A stretch of DNA of 64,000 nucleotides from Caballeronia udeis (GTDB taxonomy: Bacteria > Pseudomonadota > Gammaproteobacteria > Burkholderiales > Burkholderiaceae): positions 1 to 64,000 of the forward strand of contig NZ_FCOK02000026.1 in assembly GCF_001544555.2 (NCBI RefSeq), in the 5' to 3' direction. Numbering within the stretch: position 1 is the stretch's first letter; each line of letters starts with the position of its first letter. A program made the translations under genes and the position numbers. Positions 55,640 through 64,000 of the stretch are shown here, in pieces. Below the pieces are notes generated by a model. The model saw nothing but the letters and a program-made list of their open reading frames with translations, searched no databases and had not been told where the DNA came from.

Positions 55640-56842
55640 ATGAAGTCGGCCTTTTCATTCTTACCGGTCTGGCCGCTCGTACCTGACGCCATTTTTTGGG
55701 CCGGCCTTGCGCTGGTCGCTGCGGGTCTCTGCGGTGAACTGCTCTGGCGTGCCTGGCGTCTGCCGCGTATCACCGGCTATGCCGTCATTGGCCTGATCGC
55801 GGGCAATGCGGGTTTTGGTGTTATCGATGTCAGTTCGGCGGGGATCTCGCGGCCCTTGCTCGACGTCGCGCTGGGCCTGCTCCTGTTCGAGCTCGGCAGC
55901 CGGCTCGACTTGCGCTGGATTCGCCGCAATCCTTATCTGATCTTGTCGAGCATTGCTGAAAGCACGCTTACGTTCGGCTTCGTGCTGATCGCGTTGACGC
56001 TGTGCAAAGTGCAGACCATGCCGTCGATCGTGATTGCCGCGATCGCGATGGCAACGTCGCCGGCCATGGTCATTCAACTGCGTACCGAATTGCGTGCCGA
56101 AGGCCAGGTCACGCAGCGCCTGCTCACGCTGACCGCGCTCAACAGCATGTACGCGGTGATCGTGGAAAAACTCGCGGCCGGCGTGCTGCATCAGGAGATC
56201 TACGGCAACACGCTCGCGACTATCGTTCAGCCGCTTTATCTGCTGCTCGGTTCGCTCGTCCTGGCGCTGGCCCTCGCGCTGGCCTGCAATCTGCTGTACC
56301 GGCGGCTGAATACCAACGACGAGCATTCGTTCGTCGCGTTGTTCGGGCTCGTGCTGCTCGCCATCGCAATTGCGCATGTGTTCAAGCTGTCGACCATTCT
56401 TGCCTTGCTGGCGGCCGGCATCATTGTGAAGAATTCGAACGAGCGGCCGCAGCTATGGCCAACGCATTTCGGCACGGCGGGCTGGTTGCTGACGGTGATT
56501 TTGTTCGCGCTGACATTGACGTCGTTCGAATGGCACGATATCGCGCTGGGCGGCGTGGCCGCGCTGGCGCTGATCGTGGCGCGTTTCGTCGGCAAACTGG
56601 CCGGCGTGATGATCTTCGCCAAACCGAGCGGCCTCAACTGGAAACAGGGTGCGGCTCTCGGGGTGGCGTTGACGCCAATGTCGGCGCTTGCCTACTTGCT
56701 CGTTGACGATATGTACGTGCTGTACCCCGATTACGACCCGACGCTGCGTGCAATCGTGATGTGCTCGATCGTCGTGCTGCAGATTGTCACGCCGTTCCTC
56801 GTGTATCGCAGTTTGTCGGCGATCGGTGAACGGCGCGAGTAG
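55640..56842 (+). CDS. Cation:proton antiporter (CPA2/KefB-type)
   Basis: A 400-residue membrane protein with about 11-12 hydrophobic helices and the CPA2 segments LPRITGYAVIGLIAGN, LFELGSRLDLRWIRRN (conserved acidic loop) and a late ALGVALTPMSALAYLLVDD. These proteins exchange Na+ or K+ for protons at the inner membrane. There is no KTN (TrkA-N) domain, so regulation differs from KefB/C. GGAGAAG precedes the start. It stands between the two origin-like modules and reads away from module A. Confidence 0.88.
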   Translation: MKSAFSFLPVWPLVPDAIFWAGLALVAAGLCGELLWRAWRLPRITGYAVIGLIAGNAGFGVIDVSSAGISRPLLDVALGLLLFELGSRLDLRWIRRNPYLILSSIAESTLTFGFVLIALTLCKVQTMPSIVIAAIAMATSPAMVIQLRTELRAEGQVTQRLLTLTALNSMYAVIVEKLAAGVLHQEIYGNTLATIVQPLYLLLGSLVLALALALACNLLYRRLNTNDEHSFVALFGLVLLAIAIAHVFKLSTILALLAAGIIVKNSNERPQLWPTHFGTAGWLLTVILFALTLTSFEWHDIALGGVAALALIVARFVGKLAGVMIFAKPSGLNWKQGAALGVALTPMSALAYLLVDDMYVLYPDYDPTLRAIVMCSIVVLQIVTPFLVYRSLSAIGERRE

Positions 56843-57008
56843 CGTCGCATCCTGTTTTTTTTTATCGTTTTTAGCGGGTTGCCGGGCGTTTCATCGAACC
56901 TGTCACTGAGCGCTTGAGCGCACTACCCGGCGCGTCATATCTATAGGCGTCGTGCCGTGCCGGCAAGGTGCCGGCACGCGACCCAGGCTTTGTCAATCAA
57001 GAGGCACC

Positions 57009-58124
57009 ATGTCACTCGAACCTTTCATCAACTCGGAGCCGTTCACCTTCGGCGTCGAACTCGAGATCCAGGTCGTCAATACGCACGACTACGACCTGAC
57101 CAAGGCCGCCTCCGATCTCATGCGGCTCGTCAAGGACGAAAAGATCCCTGGCAACATCACGCCGGAGATCACCGAAAGCATGATCGAGCTGTCCACCGGC
57201 ATCTGTACGACGCACGAACAGGCCGTAACGGACCTCCGTGCCATCCGCGACACCCTGGTGTCAGCTGCTGACCACCTCAATGTCGGGCTGTGTGGCGGTG
57301 GCACGCACGCCTTCCAGCAGTGGAGCGACCGCCAGATCTTCGATACACCGCGCTTTCAGTACCTTTCCGAACTCTACGGTTACCTTGCCAAGCAGTTCAC
57401 GGTGTTCGGCCAGCACGTGCACATTGGCTGCCCGGACCCGGACAGCGCGTTGTTCCTGCTGCATTCCATGTCGCGTTTCATTCCGCACTTCATCGCGCTG
57501 TCGGCGTCGTCGCCGTACGTGCAGGGCGTGGACACCGGCTTTCATTCCGCCCGCCTCAATTCTGTCTTTGCATTTCCGCTGTCCGGCCGGGCGCCGTTCA
57601 CCCTCACGTGGGACAGCTTCGAGGAATATTTCTCGAAGATGGTCAGCACCGGCGTGGTGAACAGCATGAAAGACTTCTACTGGGACATCCGGCCGAAGCC
57701 GGGTTTCGGCACGATCGAAGTACGGGTGATGGACACGCCGCTGTCGGTCGATCGCGCAGCGGCCATTGCCTGCTACATCCAGACGCTTGCACGTTACCTG
57801 CTGCTCGACAAACCCCTGACGTTGAAAGAGGACGACTACCTCGTCTATACGTTCAACCGTTTCGAAGCTTGCCGCTTCGGCCTGGAAGGCAGTTGCATCG
57901 ATCCTCAAACGGGTGAGCGCCGCACGATTGCAGAAGACATCCTGGCGACGCTTGACGTGATCGCGCCTCATGCCGACGCGCTAGGGTCGAACGAAGCGCT
58001 GCGCCAGGTCGGCGATATCGCGCGCAGCAACATGAACGACGCGACCTGGCTACGAGGTGTTTTCGATCGCGAGCGTTCGCTGAATGAAGCCGTGCGCCAG
58101 CAGTGCCTGCAGTGGCGTGAGTGA
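57009..58124 (+). CDS. ybdK: YbdK-type carboxylate-amine ligase (GCS2 family)
   Basis: A 371-residue protein with FTFGVELEIQVVN at the start, ITESMIELSTGIC, VFGQHVHIGCPDPD and GTIEVRVMDTP, the conserved GCS2 metal and substrate segments. E. coli YbdK has weak glutamate-cysteine ligase activity in vitro; the true substrate is unknown. The start at 57009 (MSLEPFINSEPF) has AAGAGG upstream; the open frame extends 19 codons further. A true gshA is present at 32.7 kb, so this is unlikely to be the main glutathione enzyme. Confidence 0.88.
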   Translation: MSLEPFINSEPFTFGVELEIQVVNTHDYDLTKAASDLMRLVKDEKIPGNITPEITESMIELSTGICTTHEQAVTDLRAIRDTLVSAADHLNVGLCGGGTHAFQQWSDRQIFDTPRFQYLSELYGYLAKQFTVFGQHVHIGCPDPDSALFLLHSMSRFIPHFIALSASSPYVQGVDTGFHSARLNSVFAFPLSGRAPFTLTWDSFEEYFSKMVSTGVVNSMKDFYWDIRPKPGFGTIEVRVMDTPLSVDRAAAIACYIQTLARYLLLDKPLTLKEDDYLVYTFNRFEACRFGLEGSCIDPQTGERRTIAEDILATLDVIAPHADALGSNEALRQVGDIARSNMNDATWLRGVFDRERSLNEAVRQQCLQWRE

Positions 58125-58171
58125 CGGATCTGCCTTGGCGCCAGCGGTTTGACCGCCTGCGGAAAAAAAAG

Positions 58172-58197
58172 AAACCCGCTTACCGGCGGGTTTTTTT
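58172..58197. terminator. Terminator after ybdK
   Basis: AAACCCGC-ttaccg-GCGGGTTTTTTT, preceded by a run of A, so it may work in both directions. Confidence 0.85.
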
Positions 58198-58235
58198 GTC
58201 ATTTTCTTTCAGGCTGTTGCCGATAACCCGCCTCC

Positions 58236-58306
58236 AAGGTTTACTGTCAAGAGTTCGTATACATACGTAATAGTAGTTAACAAGCATCGCGCAATTCTGT
58301 GGACAA
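58236..58306 (-). other. Candidate oriC module B (inverted copy of module A)
   Basis: Read on the minus strand: DnaA box TTGTCCACA (one change, 58298-58306), exactly 17 bp, TTAACTACTATTACG (58280 to 58266), then an AT-rich stretch and GTAAACCTT. CTTGTTAACTACTA and TACGTAT are shared with module A. The two modules face each other across about 3.1 kb. The remaining gap (58310-58816) holds the extra boxes listed separately and no gene. Confidence 0.7.
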
Positions 58307-58453
58307 CCGATAAAATCTCCACAAACTCAACAGTTTGGAGTGCGCATAACCCTGGGACGAAGCCTTGCATCGGGAGGGGCAACGTGGGATAAGAAGGTGG
58401 CGGTTTTGTACGCCCGGGGGTTATCAAGAATCGGCGCACAGCCAATAATGTGG

Positions 58454-58489
58454 TTATCTACGGCCTTATCCACACTGTTTTGTGAATAA
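58454..58489. promoter_or_regulatory. DnaA-box cluster beside module B
   Basis: TTATCTACG (58454-58462), perfect TTATCCACA (58466-58474) and TGTGAATAA (58481-58489), within 36 bp. Confidence 0.65.
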
Positions 58490-58816
58490 CTAAGGTGTAC
58501 GTTTGGTTCCAGTCGCTTAGAATGTCGGTTTTGCCGGTAGGGAGATGCAAAGCCGGTGAAACAAATCAAGCGCTGGAAGGTCTAGAACAGGCGCCACGGA
58601 GAAACATAGAAGTCCTGATCCGGACGACGAACTAGCTGCATCGGTTTGATCGCCCGAATTTTGAGACGGTAGTTGATACGAAAGGATTCGCCGGCCGGAT
58701 ACGTCGGTGATTAAGCCTGCAGCGGCTTGGGTAAAACGGGCGGGGTCTGACGTTTGCCGGTTTCAAGCCGTTGCCGAACCATCAGATAAGCATCAAGAAA
58801 GACGAAGCGAACGACT

Positions 58817-59461
58817 ATGAGCGAAGGCGTATACGGAGAGCAGGCCACAGGGCGGGTGACCCACGGCTTGCTGCGGTTGAGCACGGCGATGCGTAGCCAG
58901 GCATGGGAATGGGCTGAGGGTGCGGGCTTGACGCCGACCCAGGGTGAAATTCTCGTGTTGCTGATGCAGCGGCGCGGTCCAATGCGGCTTGGCGAGATCG
59001 CACGGGAAACGGCGTTGACTGCCGCTACCACCAGCGATGCCGTCAGCACGCTGGAAGGCAAGGGTCTGGTCGAAAAGCGCCGCGCGCTGGACGACGGGCG
59101 CGCGCTGGCCGTGCGTCTGACGGCACGCGGAAAAACGGCGGCCAAGAAGGCGCTGGTATGGCCGGAGTTCTTGTCGAAGGCAGTCGGCACGTTGAAAGCC
59201 GATGAGCAGTCGCAGTTGTACCGCAGCCTGCTGAAGACCATTCGACAGCTCGAAGCGGTGCAGCAGATTCCGCCGCATCGCATGTGCCTGAGCTGCGCGC
59301 ACCTGGAAGCGAGCAAGAACCCGAAGAAGACGCCGCATCACTGCACGTTGCTGAACATGGACATGGCCGATACCGACCTGCGTCTCGATTGTTCGGTATA
59401 CGAAGAAGGCGATCTTTCCAAGCAGAAGAAGAACTGGAAGATTTTCGCGCAGGTCGCGTAA
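58817..59461 (+). CDS. MarR-type regulator with a Cys-rich C-terminal extension
   Basis: A 214-residue protein. Residues 1-145 form a MarR winged helix (GLTPTQGEILVLLMQRRGPM, then LGEIARETALTAATTSDAVS and the wing KRRALDDGRALAVRLT). The last 65 residues are not part of classic MarR proteins and carry C157, C160, C176 (in HHC) and C192, with neighbouring His. This C-x2-C...HC...C pattern could hold a metal or iron-sulfur cluster, or act as a redox switch. It is the first gene to the right of the origin-like module B. Target genes are unknown. Confidence 0.85.
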   Translation: MSEGVYGEQATGRVTHGLLRLSTAMRSQAWEWAEGAGLTPTQGEILVLLMQRRGPMRLGEIARETALTAATTSDAVSTLEGKGLVEKRRALDDGRALAVRLTARGKTAAKKALVWPEFLSKAVGTLKADEQSQLYRSLLKTIRQLEAVQQIPPHRMCLSCAHLEASKNPKKTPHHCTLLNMDMADTDLRLDCSVYEEGDLSKQKKNWKIFAQVA

Positions 59462-59655
59462 GCGTCACTGTGTGAATCGCCGCTTTCGCCGTCCGTGCTT
59501 CGCGCGTTGAGCGCGAAGCACGCGGTGTCGGTTAGACTATTCGAGCCGCGCGCCCGTTGGCGGCGCGCTGGCTGCTCGACCGTGCCTTTCCTTTGTGTGC
59601 GCCGCCTGATGCCGCGCGCTGATCTCAGCTTGCCGGCTCTTCTGGATAACCGCCG

Positions 59656-60375
59656 ATGAAACGTGAAGTCCTGGCGATACGCCACGTCTATTTCGAAGAT
59701 CTCGGCAGCCTGGAACGGGTGCTGGGCGATCGTGGCCAGCTGGTGCGTTATCTCGACGTGGGCCGCGCCCGCATCGACGCTCCCAATCCGCTCGATATTT
59801 CATTGATGGTCGTGCTCGGCGGCCCGATCGGCGCTTATGACGACCCGCTGTTTCCCCACCTGAACCCGTTGCTCGCCATGCTTGAAAAGCGCATTGCGGC
59901 GGGCTTGCCAACTATCGGGATTTGCCTGGGCGCGCAGTTGATTGCCCGCGCGCTGGGTGCGAGGGTGTATCCCGCGGCACAGAAGGAACTCGGCTGGAAA
60001 GCGCTGACGCTGACCGAAGCGGGCAAGGCCTCCGCCTTGCGGCATTTCGAAGCGGATGGCGAGCCGACACCGGTGCTCCATTGGCATGGCGATACCTTCG
60101 ATCTTCCCGATGGCGCCACGCGGCTGGCATCCACGGACCTGTGTGAAAATCAGGCTTTCAGCTGGGGCGATCACGTCCTGGGCCTGCAATGCCATCCTGA
60201 AGTCCTGGTCGACCGGTTTGAAAGCTGGCTGGTGGCGTATCCGGGCGAAGTCGCGGAAAGCGGGACGACCGTGCCGGCCTTACGGGCTGACACCGCCAAA
60301 TATGGCCCCGCGCTCGAACACGCTGCGGGCAAGATGTTTGGCGAATGGCTGGACCGGTTCGAGCCTGTCAAATAG
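59656..60375 (+). CDS. Class I glutamine amidotransferase-like protein
   Basis: A 239-residue GATase-1 domain protein of the 'GMP synthase glutaminase-like' group. The nucleophile Cys lies in GICLGAQLIA (C90), the His in QCHPEV, and an acidic residue follows downstream, giving the triad. Such stand-alone proteins include gamma-glutamyl hydrolases (PuuD-like) and enzymes of unknown substrate. No synthetase partner lies next to it. MKREVLAIRHVYFEDLGSLE is a typical N-terminus. The MOSC gene follows 32 bp later and may be co-transcribed. Confidence 0.87.
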   Translation: MKREVLAIRHVYFEDLGSLERVLGDRGQLVRYLDVGRARIDAPNPLDISLMVVLGGPIGAYDDPLFPHLNPLLAMLEKRIAAGLPTIGICLGAQLIARALGARVYPAAQKELGWKALTLTEAGKASALRHFEADGEPTPVLHWHGDTFDLPDGATRLASTDLCENQAFSWGDHVLGLQCHPEVLVDRFESWLVAYPGEVAESGTTVPALRADTAKYGPALEHAAGKMFGEWLDRFEPVK

Positions 60376-60407
60376 AGTTCTGCAGAACGTACTGAAGGTA
60401 ACGCGCC

Positions 60408-61118
60408 ATGAATCCTGTGATTGACGCCGTGCTTACCGGAGAAGTCGCACCGCTCGGCACCCACGGCAAATACAGCGCGATTCACAAAGTGCCGGTGCCG
60501 GCCCGCGTTCGCGTAGGTGAAACCGGGCTGGAGGGCGACCACCAGTTCGAGCGCAAGCATCATGGCGGCCCTGAGAAAGCGCTGCATCACTACAGCCGCG
60601 ACCACTACGCCACCTGGCAAGGTGAATGGCCGGTATCGTCTGCTGGTTTGAGTCGCTTCGATACCCCCGGCGCATTCGGTGAAAACATTTCGACGCACGG
60701 TTTGAATGAAGCGGATGTATGCGTGGGCGATGTGTTTCGCCTTGGCACCGTGATCGTGCAGGTATCGCAACCGCGCCAACCGTGCTGGAAACTCAACCTC
60801 CATTTTTCCCGCGATGACATGTCGCGACGCGTGCAGGACACGCGTCGTACGGGCTGGTACTACCGCGTGCTGGAACCCGGTGAAACAGGGGCGGGCGACG
60901 TCATTGAACGGCTCGCGCGGCCGCATCCCGAATGGAGTATCGAACGCTTGCTGAGAGTGTTTTACGTTGATCGCGATGACCAGGCAGCGCTTGAACAAAT
61001 GGCCGGGCTCGCGGCGCTGACGCCATCGTGGCGAAGCACGGCGGCAAAGCGGCTCGATACCGGCAAGGTCGAGTCCTGGGCCATGAGATTGAATACGCCT
61101 GGGGACGAGGCGAAGTAG
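60408..61118 (+). CDS. MOSC-domain protein (YiiM-like)
   Basis: A 236-residue protein with the MOSC core: GLEGDHQFERKHHGGPEKALHHYSRDHY, FGENISTHGLNEADVCVGD and the QPRQPCWKL motif with the conserved Cys that can bind molybdenum cofactor. YiiM-type proteins are linked to Mo-cofactor-dependent reduction of N-hydroxylated bases. The C-terminal 3-alpha region is present. It follows the amidotransferase gene at 32 bp. Confidence 0.88.
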   Translation: MNPVIDAVLTGEVAPLGTHGKYSAIHKVPVPARVRVGETGLEGDHQFERKHHGGPEKALHHYSRDHYATWQGEWPVSSAGLSRFDTPGAFGENISTHGLNEADVCVGDVFRLGTVIVQVSQPRQPCWKLNLHFSRDDMSRRVQDTRRTGWYYRVLEPGETGAGDVIERLARPHPEWSIERLLRVFYVDRDDQAALEQMAGLAALTPSWRSTAAKRLDTGKVESWAMRLNTPGDEAK

Positions 61119-61228
61119 ACGGCGAGGGCGGCAGCGTGACGGGTCAAGGGGCCCGGTCCGCGCTCAGCAGGGAAAAAACCGAAGTGCTATTCTGAAACGC
61201 CTTTTTTCCTTCCTCCGGAAACTCCCCC

Positions 61229-62341
61229 ATGAGCGCTCTGTTTTCGCCCTTCACGCTGCGAGGCGTGACGCTTCCGAACCGCATCGTGGTGTCTCCGATG
61301 TGTCAGTACTCAGCCGAACGTGGCGAGGCCACTGCATGGCACATGATCCACCTCGGAAACCTCGCGCTCTCGGGTGCCGGCATGCTCTGCCTCGAAGCAA
61401 CCTCGGTCGAGCCCGATGGCCGCATCACGCCCGGCGACCTCGGCCTCTGGGACGACGTGACCGAAGCCGCGCTCAAACCGGTCATCGCGGCAATTCGAAA
61501 GCATTCGCACATCGCCATTACGATGCAGATCAGCCACGCGGGGCGTAAAGCGTCGAGCGCGGTGCCTTGGGAAGGCGGTCAGTTGATCCCCGTGTCGGAA
61601 GGCGGCTGGATGCCTTCCGCGCCATCGGCGATTGCGCATAAAGAAGGTGAAACACCGCCGCTCGCACTCGATGCAGCCGGTCTGATCCGCATACGCGAAG
61701 CCTTCGTGGCGACGGCGAAACGCGCGGCGCGCCTGGGGCTGGATGCGCTTGAAGTGCACGCAGCCCACGGTTATCTGCTGCATCAGTTTCTCTCACCGCT
61801 TGCCAACCAGCGCACCGATGAATACGGCGGTTTGCTCGAAAACCGCATGCGTTTTCCGCTCGAAGTCTTCGACGCCGTGCGCGCCGCTTTTCCCGCCGAC
61901 AAACCTGTTGGCCTGCGCGTGTCGGCATCGGACTGGGTGGAGGGCGGCTGGGATCTCGAGCAGACCATCGTGTTCGTGAAGGAGCTGCAAAAACACAAGG
62001 TGGACTGGATCGATGTGTCGTCGGGTGGCGTATCGCCGTTGCAGAAAATTCCGCTGTCGCCGGGTTATCAACTGCCGTTCGCAAAAGCCATCAAGGAAGC
62101 AACGGGCGTGAACACCATGGGCGTGGGCCTGATCACCGACCCGCAGCATGCCGAAGAGATCATTGAGTCGGGCGAGGCGGATCTGGTCGCGCTGGCACGC
62201 GCGCTGCTCTACAATCCGCGCTGGCCGTGGCACGCGGCCGCCCAACTGGGTGCGACCGTGGAGGCGCCGCCGCAATACTGGCGCTCGCAGCCGCGCGACC
62301 AAAAAGCGTTGTTCGGCGATATCTCGTTCGGCCAACGCTGA
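61229..62341 (+). CDS. namA: Old-yellow-enzyme family NADPH dehydrogenase
   Basis: A 370-residue TIM-barrel flavoprotein of the YqjM/NamA class. It begins LFSPFTLRGVTLPNRIVVSPMCQYSA, with the CQYSA FMN signature, then QISHAGRKAS (His-Ala-Gly-Arg), LEVHAAHGYLLHQFLSP and VALARALLYNPRWPWHAA. It reduces activated C=C bonds with NADPH. The start at 61229 follows a purine-rich CCTCCGGAAAC. A good terminator follows at 62514. Confidence 0.92.
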   Translation: MSALFSPFTLRGVTLPNRIVVSPMCQYSAERGEATAWHMIHLGNLALSGAGMLCLEATSVEPDGRITPGDLGLWDDVTEAALKPVIAAIRKHSHIAITMQISHAGRKASSAVPWEGGQLIPVSEGGWMPSAPSAIAHKEGETPPLALDAAGLIRIREAFVATAKRAARLGLDALEVHAAHGYLLHQFLSPLANQRTDEYGGLLENRMRFPLEVFDAVRAAFPADKPVGLRVSASDWVEGGWDLEQTIVFVKELQKHKVDWIDVSSGGVSPLQKIPLSPGYQLPFAKAIKEATGVNTMGVGLITDPQHAEEIIESGEADLVALARALLYNPRWPWHAAAQLGATVEAPPQYWRSQPRDQKALFGDISFGQR

Positions 62342-62513
62342 AACAGGCGGTATGAATTTATGGAGCGGTTGAACTCGTGCGCGCCTAACGTGTACGATGC
62401 CGTTGTTCGCCTGTGTGGTCTCACCGTAGTCTCGGTTCCGCATGGGCATCGAATGACAGTAAATTGCAGTACATGAAGCAGATGATGCACACCATGCGAT
62501 GAGAAAGACAGCA

Positions 62514-62553
62514 ACGCGGCGGCGCCTCGCATTCAGGCCGCCGCGTTTTTTTA
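62514..62553 (+). terminator. Terminator after namA
   Basis: AACGCGGCGGC-gcctcgcattcag-GCCGCCGCGTT + T7. It is 170 bp after the stop; the 310-bp gap 62342-62651 has no other feature I recognise. Confidence 0.85.
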
Positions 62554-62651
62554 ATGCACGTTTCGGTTTGTCACCGTTCGCGTGAAACCGGGATGGGGCG
62601 AAGTTGAAGCGTCTGCCAAGCCAAACCGATTCGTTTTAAAGGATTCATTCG

Positions 62652-63107
62652 ATGAGTTCACGGAGGGTCGCTGTCCGCCGTTCGGGCATACACGGCAAGG
62701 GCGTGTTCGCCGCGATGCCGCTCGCCAAGGGCGAACGGATTATCGAGTACAAGGGCGAACGCATTTCGTGGAAAGAGGCGTTGCGCCGTCATCCGCACAA
62801 CCCGGACGAGCCGAACCATACGTTCTATTTCGCGCTCGAAAATGGCAAAGTGATCGACGGCAAGGTCGACGGCAACAGCGCACGCTACATCAACCATTCG
62901 TGCGCGCCGAATTGCGAAGCGGAAGAGAAGGAAGGGCGCGTGTTCATCCACGCGCTGCGCGCGATCAAGGAAGATGAAGAGCTGTACTACGACTACGGTC
63001 TCGTCATCGACGGTCGCGTCACGAAGAAGCTGAAGAAGGAATACGAATGCCGCTGCGGCGCCAAAAAGTGCCGCGGCACCATGCTGGCGTTGAAGAAGAA
63101 AAAGTAG
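62652..63107 (+). CDS. SET-domain protein lysine methyltransferase-like
   Basis: A 151-residue, nearly minimal SET domain with post-SET motif. SGIHGKGVFAAMPLAKGERI opens the fold. YINHSCAPNCEAE (81-) supplies the SAM- and substrate-binding knot, and EELYYDYG (about 109-116) the active-site Tyr region. C133, C135 and C140 (YECRCGAKKCRG) plus the NHSC Cys make the post-SET zinc site. The family methylates lysines, classically on histones; bacterial substrates are largely unknown. A Lys-rich end (LALKKKK) may bind nucleic acid. It is flanked by terminators, so it is an independent unit. Confidence 0.9.
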   Translation: MSSRRVAVRRSGIHGKGVFAAMPLAKGERIIEYKGERISWKEALRRHPHNPDEPNHTFYFALENGKVIDGKVDGNSARYINHSCAPNCEAEEKEGRVFIHALRAIKEDEELYYDYGLVIDGRVTKKLKKEYECRCGAKKCRGTMLALKKKK

Positions 63108-63123
63108 GGCTTTCGTACCGGGT

Positions 63124-63162
63124 AAAAAAAACGCCACGGCAGGTTTCCTCCGTGGCGTTTTT
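63124..63162. terminator. Bidirectional terminator between the SET gene and the sensor kinase
   Basis: AAAACGCCACGG - caggtttcct - CCGTGGCGTTTTT between convergent genes. Confidence 0.85.
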
Positions 63163-63169
63163 CTATTTT

Positions 63170-64000
63170 CTATGCCGTTTTCAAAGGCATTTGCACGATG
63201 AAACGCGCGCCGCCTTCGGGCGCTGGAGCGTCCTCGTAATGCACGCTGCCGCTGTGCAGGACCATGATGTCGTGGACGATCGCAAGGCCCAGCCCGGCCC
63301 CGCCTTCCACGCCGTGGCCGTCGCCGCGAAAGAAGCGCTTGAACAGATCCGGTTGCTGTTCCAGCGGCACGCCCGGACCATTGTCTTCCACTACGATTTC
63401 GGCCATCTTGCAGCCTTTTTCATCGAAGGTTTGCGTCACCGTGACGGTCACGCGTGCACCTTCGGCCCGCGACGTGGGTACGTACTTCAACGCGTTATCG
63501 ATGAGATTGGCGATCACCTCGCGCACCAGCACGAGATTGCCGCGGACTATCATCGGATGTTCGTTGTCGGGGTCGTCCAGACGCTGGAAGCCCAGGTCGA
63601 CATGCGCGGCCAGTGCACGCGGCACCCATTCCGCGCCGGTTTCAAACGCGAGCGCGGCGTAATCGAAGTCAGTGAAACGTGCGGCCTGTTCACCCGGCTC
63701 GGCGCGCGCGAGCGAGAGCAATTGATTCGACAATCGCACTGCACGATCCGCCGATGCCCGCAGCTCCCTGACGGCGTCCAGCACCTTCGCGGGGTCCCTG
63801 GCGGTCGCTGCCTGCTCGGCATGCAGTTTCACGGCGGTGAGTGGCGTGCGAAGCTGGTGGGCGGCGTCGGCGATAAATTTGCGCTGGCCGTCCAGCGCCG
63901 TTTTCAGGCGCTCGAGCAGCGCGTTCATTGCGCTGGTCAGCGGACGAATTTCGACGGGGACAAACGATTCGTCGACCGGCTCCAGCGACATGTGGGTCTG
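63170..64000 (-). CDS. Sensor histidine kinase, C-terminal part (continues past the window)
   Basis: The frame is open to the right edge, where QTH precedes MSLEPVDESF, so the gene extends beyond 64000; only the kinase core is visible. HAMP-like end residues come first, then the phospho-acceptor DAAHQLRTPLTAVKLHAEQA, an N-box NLIDNALKYVP, and G boxes VEDNGPGVPLEQQP and GLGLAIVHDI. This resembles TctE/QseC-type kinases in which the input domain lies upstream. It phosphorylates a response regulator not seen here. The stimulus is unknown. Confidence 0.9.
   Translation of the reverse strand, partial: QTHMSLEPVDESFVPVEIRPLTSAMNALLERLKTALDGQRKFIADAAHQLRTPLTAVKLHAEQAATARDPAKVLDAVRELRASADRAVRLSNQLLSLARAEPGEQAARFTDFDYAALAFETGAEWVPRALAAHVDLGFQRLDDPDNEHPMIVRGNLVLVREVIANLIDNALKYVPTSRAEGARVTVTVTQTFDEKGCKMAEIVVEDNGPGVPLEQQPDLFKRFFRGDGHGVEGGAGLGLAIVHDIMVLHSGSVHYEDAPAPEGGARFIVQMPLKTA

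Overview
The window is GC-rich chromosomal DNA of a Burkholderiaceae bacterium, most like Caballeronia/Paraburkholderia. This rests on protein similarity to Burkholderia orthologues and on the order gyrB-dnaN-dnaA-rpmH-rnpA-yidD-yidC-mnmE beside a complete type II secretion (gsp) cluster. No rRNA, tRNA or CRISPR array was seen.

Layout. 0-9 kb: a TPR protein with an aberrant C-terminus, the DEAD-box helicase dbpA, a small zinc-ribbon-like protein, the sbcDC exonuclease operon and a frameshifted TPR/glycosyltransferase-like gene. 9-11 kb: a Fic-domain gene behind an unusual block of helically phased 12-bp repeats. 11-22.4 kb: the replication/membrane core (gyrB, dnaN, dnaA on minus; rpmH, rnpA, yidD, yidC, mnmE on plus). 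22.4-27 kb: an accessory island next to the mnmE 3' end, with a decayed tyrosine integrase, an acyltransferase and two methyltransferases, suggesting surface glycan modification. 27-36.4 kb: small housekeeping genes (LysE exporter, yaeQ, VOC protein, ada-alkA alkylation repair, gshA, a lipoprotein) and two candidate small RNAs that share an anti-Shine-Dalgarno motif. 36.4-50 kb: an orphan outer-membrane efflux lipoprotein and the gspD-E-F-C-G-H-I-J-K-L-M-N operon. 50-54.9 kb: a lytic transglycosylase, a CobW-like GTPase, HU and MnmC. 54.9-58.8 kb: two inverted origin-like modules flanking a cation/proton antiporter and a YbdK-type ligase. 58.8-64 kb: a MarR regulator with a Cys-rich tail, a glutamine amidotransferase, a MOSC protein, an old-yellow-enzyme reductase, a SET-domain protein and the start of a sensor kinase.

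The most notable signal is the candidate chromosome origin. At 55.1 kb and, inverted, at 58.3 kb the same module occurs: a DnaA box, exactly 17 bp, a TTAACTACTA-type DnaA-trio tract and an AT-rich stretch. This is the architecture of the basal origin-unwinding system. It lies about 38 kb from dnaA, whose own flanks hold only one perfect DnaA box. Gene orientation agrees: genes to the right of it are mostly plus, while gsp, gyrB, dnaN and dnaA to the left are minus.

Other points for follow-up are the 100-bp-duplicated phased repeat array before fic, the two anti-SD small RNA candidates, an MnmC whose methyltransferase half has lost its motifs, a CobW-family GTPase lacking the GCxCC segment, and a mnmE-3'-end integration site like that used by SGI1-type islands.
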